The translations under genes were made by a program, and so were the position numbers. 64,000 nucleotides of DNA from Paramagnetospirillum kuznetsovii (GTDB taxonomy: Bacteria; Pseudomonadota; Alphaproteobacteria; Rhodospirillales; Magnetospirillaceae), in assembly GCF_003284725.1 (NCBI RefSeq), contig NZ_PGTO01000001.1, forward strand, positions 186,001-250,000. The letters run 5' to 3'. Under the pieces are notes generated by a model that did no database searches, was not told the origin of the DNA, and worked only from the letters and a program-made list of their open reading frames with translations. Below are positions 63,244 through 64,000 of the stretch, piece after piece (the first letter of the stretch is position 1; every line of letters starts with the position of its first letter).

Positions 63244-64000
63244 CAGCCCCCCAGGACCGAAACGATCGCCTTCAGGGCGGTTTCGGTGGTGGCGAGGTCA
63301 TGGACCAGGGCGACCCGGATATAGGGCTGGCCGGGATTGCCGTCCTCGGAATCCTCGGCCGCCAGATAGGCGCCGGGCAATACCCGGATATTGGCTTCGC
63401 GCCAAAGCTTGATGGCCGCCTGTTCGCCGTCGCCCACGTTCAGCCACAGGAAGAAGCCCCCGGCCGGACGGGTGAAGCCGAAACGGTCGCCCAGAAGTTT
63501 TTCCGCCATGTCCAGCTTGGCGCGATAGAGATCGCGGCTTTCCACCACATGGGTCTCGTCACCCCACAGGGCGGCGGCGGCGGCGGCGATGGGCAGCGGC
63601 GTGGCGGCGCCGCCATAGGAGCGCAAGCGGGAAAAGGCGCGGATCACCGCTTCGTCACCGATGACCACGCCGGAGCGCAGGCCGGGCACGCTGGATCGTT
63701 TCGACAGCGAGTTGAACATCAGGACATTGGCGAGGCCGTCGCCCAGGCTGGCGCAGGCGCCCAGCACGCCGGGCGGCGGCGCCTTGTCCCAGATCTCGGA
63801 ATAGCATTCGTCCGAGGCCAGCACGAAGCCGTGCTTGCGCGCCGTCCGCACTTGCCGTTCCAACAGTTCGGCATCGGCCACCATGCCCTGGGGATTGGCG
63901 GGGGTGCACAGATAGGCCAGCGCGGTGCGGTCCAGCGCCTCGGCGGGCAGGGCGGAAAAGTCGGGCTGGCTGGCCGGTCCGGCGCTTCCCGGCACGAAGA
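63243..64000 (-). CDS. PLP-dependent aminotransferase class I/II, C-terminal part (probable succinyldiaminopimelate transaminase)
   Basis: The 250-residue C-terminal portion of a fold-type-I aminotransferase; the start lies beyond the right edge of the window. The lysine that binds PLP is in [16 protein letters not shown], and DECYSEIWD precedes it. PNPQ-type [11 protein letters not shown] and the arginine-binding PYIRVALV are also seen. The position just upstream of ftsK and the sequence style suggest DapC-type succinyl-DAP transaminase in lysine/peptidoglycan synthesis. It ends one base into ftsK. Confidence 0.82.
   Translation of the reverse strand, partial: FVPGSAGPASQPDFSALPAEALDRTALAYLCTPANPQGMVADAELLERQVRTARKHGFVLASDECYSEIWDKAPPPGVLGACASLGDGLANVLMFNSLSKRSSVPGLRSGVVIGDEAVIRAFSRLRSYGGAATPLPIAAAAAALWGDETHVVESRDLYRAKLDMAEKLLGDRFGFTRPAGGFFLWLNVGDGEQAAIKLWREANIRVLPGAYLAAEDSEDGNPGQPYIRVALVHDLATTETALKAIVSVLGG

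Noticed and set aside
60709-63324. A very long open frame on the plus strand opposite ftsK
   Set aside because: It is rich in Gly, His, Gln and Arg with no domain pattern, as expected for the antisense of a GC-rich gene. FtsK on the minus strand is certain.
1-64000. Insertion sequences, prophage or genomic-island boundaries
   Set aside because: No transposase, integrase or phage gene is present, and the single tRNA gene has no flanking duplicate of its 3' end that I can see. The palindromic repeats are short non-coding elements.

Overview
The window is GC-rich DNA from an alphaproteobacterial chromosome. Gene order and protein features point to the Rhodospirillales, most likely a Magnetospirillum-like organism. 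Supporting signs are the hemE-hemH-hemJ-rho and mnmE-mnmG-rsmG-parA-parB order, the DUF299 regulator beside hemE, Tim44/TimA and the alphaproteobacterial CnoX-LON-Trm112 set. The species cannot be named from the sequence, and no magnetosome genes are present.

The centre of the window carries the likely chromosomal replication origin. The roughly 400 bp between the DUF299 regulator gene (minus strand) and hemE (plus strand), about 26095-26490, contains one perfect DnaA box and several near matches. Genes just left of it (dnaQ, coaE, aroE, maf, ppsR) all point left, and those just right (hemE, hemH, hemJ, rho) all point right. Two perfect 16-bp parS palindromes lie 11-13 kb to the right, inside the 5' ends of mnmG and rsmG, immediately before parA and parB.

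Layout. 1-8.6 kb: rdgB end, hemW, an LpoA-like lipoprotein, rsmI, a YraN protein, a BON lipoprotein, a SirB1-like protein, gshB, comM. 8.6-12.4 kb: histidine genes hisB-hisH and hisA-hisF-hisE plus hinT, all on the minus strand. 12.5-22.4 kb: secreted serine protease, TraT-like lipoprotein, hslVU, a Crp/Fnr regulator, an XRE regulator, Smr protein, mltA, timA, fxsA, secB. 22.4-30.5 kb: origin-flanking genes. 30.7-35.4 kb: scpB-like decarboxylase, quinone reductase, ogt, DUF255 protein. 35.4-42.7 kb: tRNA modification, rRNA methylation and chromosome segregation genes. 42.7-45.7 kb: a complete TRAP transporter. 45.8-54.4 kb: a sensory/accessory block with a histidine kinase, a periplasmic-binding-protein/pentameric-channel fusion, and an operon joining a SnoaL-like protein, a cupredoxin-like protein and a GGDEF-EAL enzyme, then a GH5 hydrolase. 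54.5-64 kb: a GntP transporter, an isolated Flp pilin, tRNA-Gly, cnoX and companions, ubiH-like, lolA, ftsK and the end of an aminotransferase gene.

Most of the window is housekeeping: proteostasis (HslUV, ComM, SecB, CnoX), envelope biogenesis (MltA, LolA, LpoA-like), heme and histidine synthesis, and replication/segregation. Four families of intergenic inverted repeats recur, always between genes and usually at gene 3' ends. The least ordinary content is the 47.3-52.9 kb signalling region.
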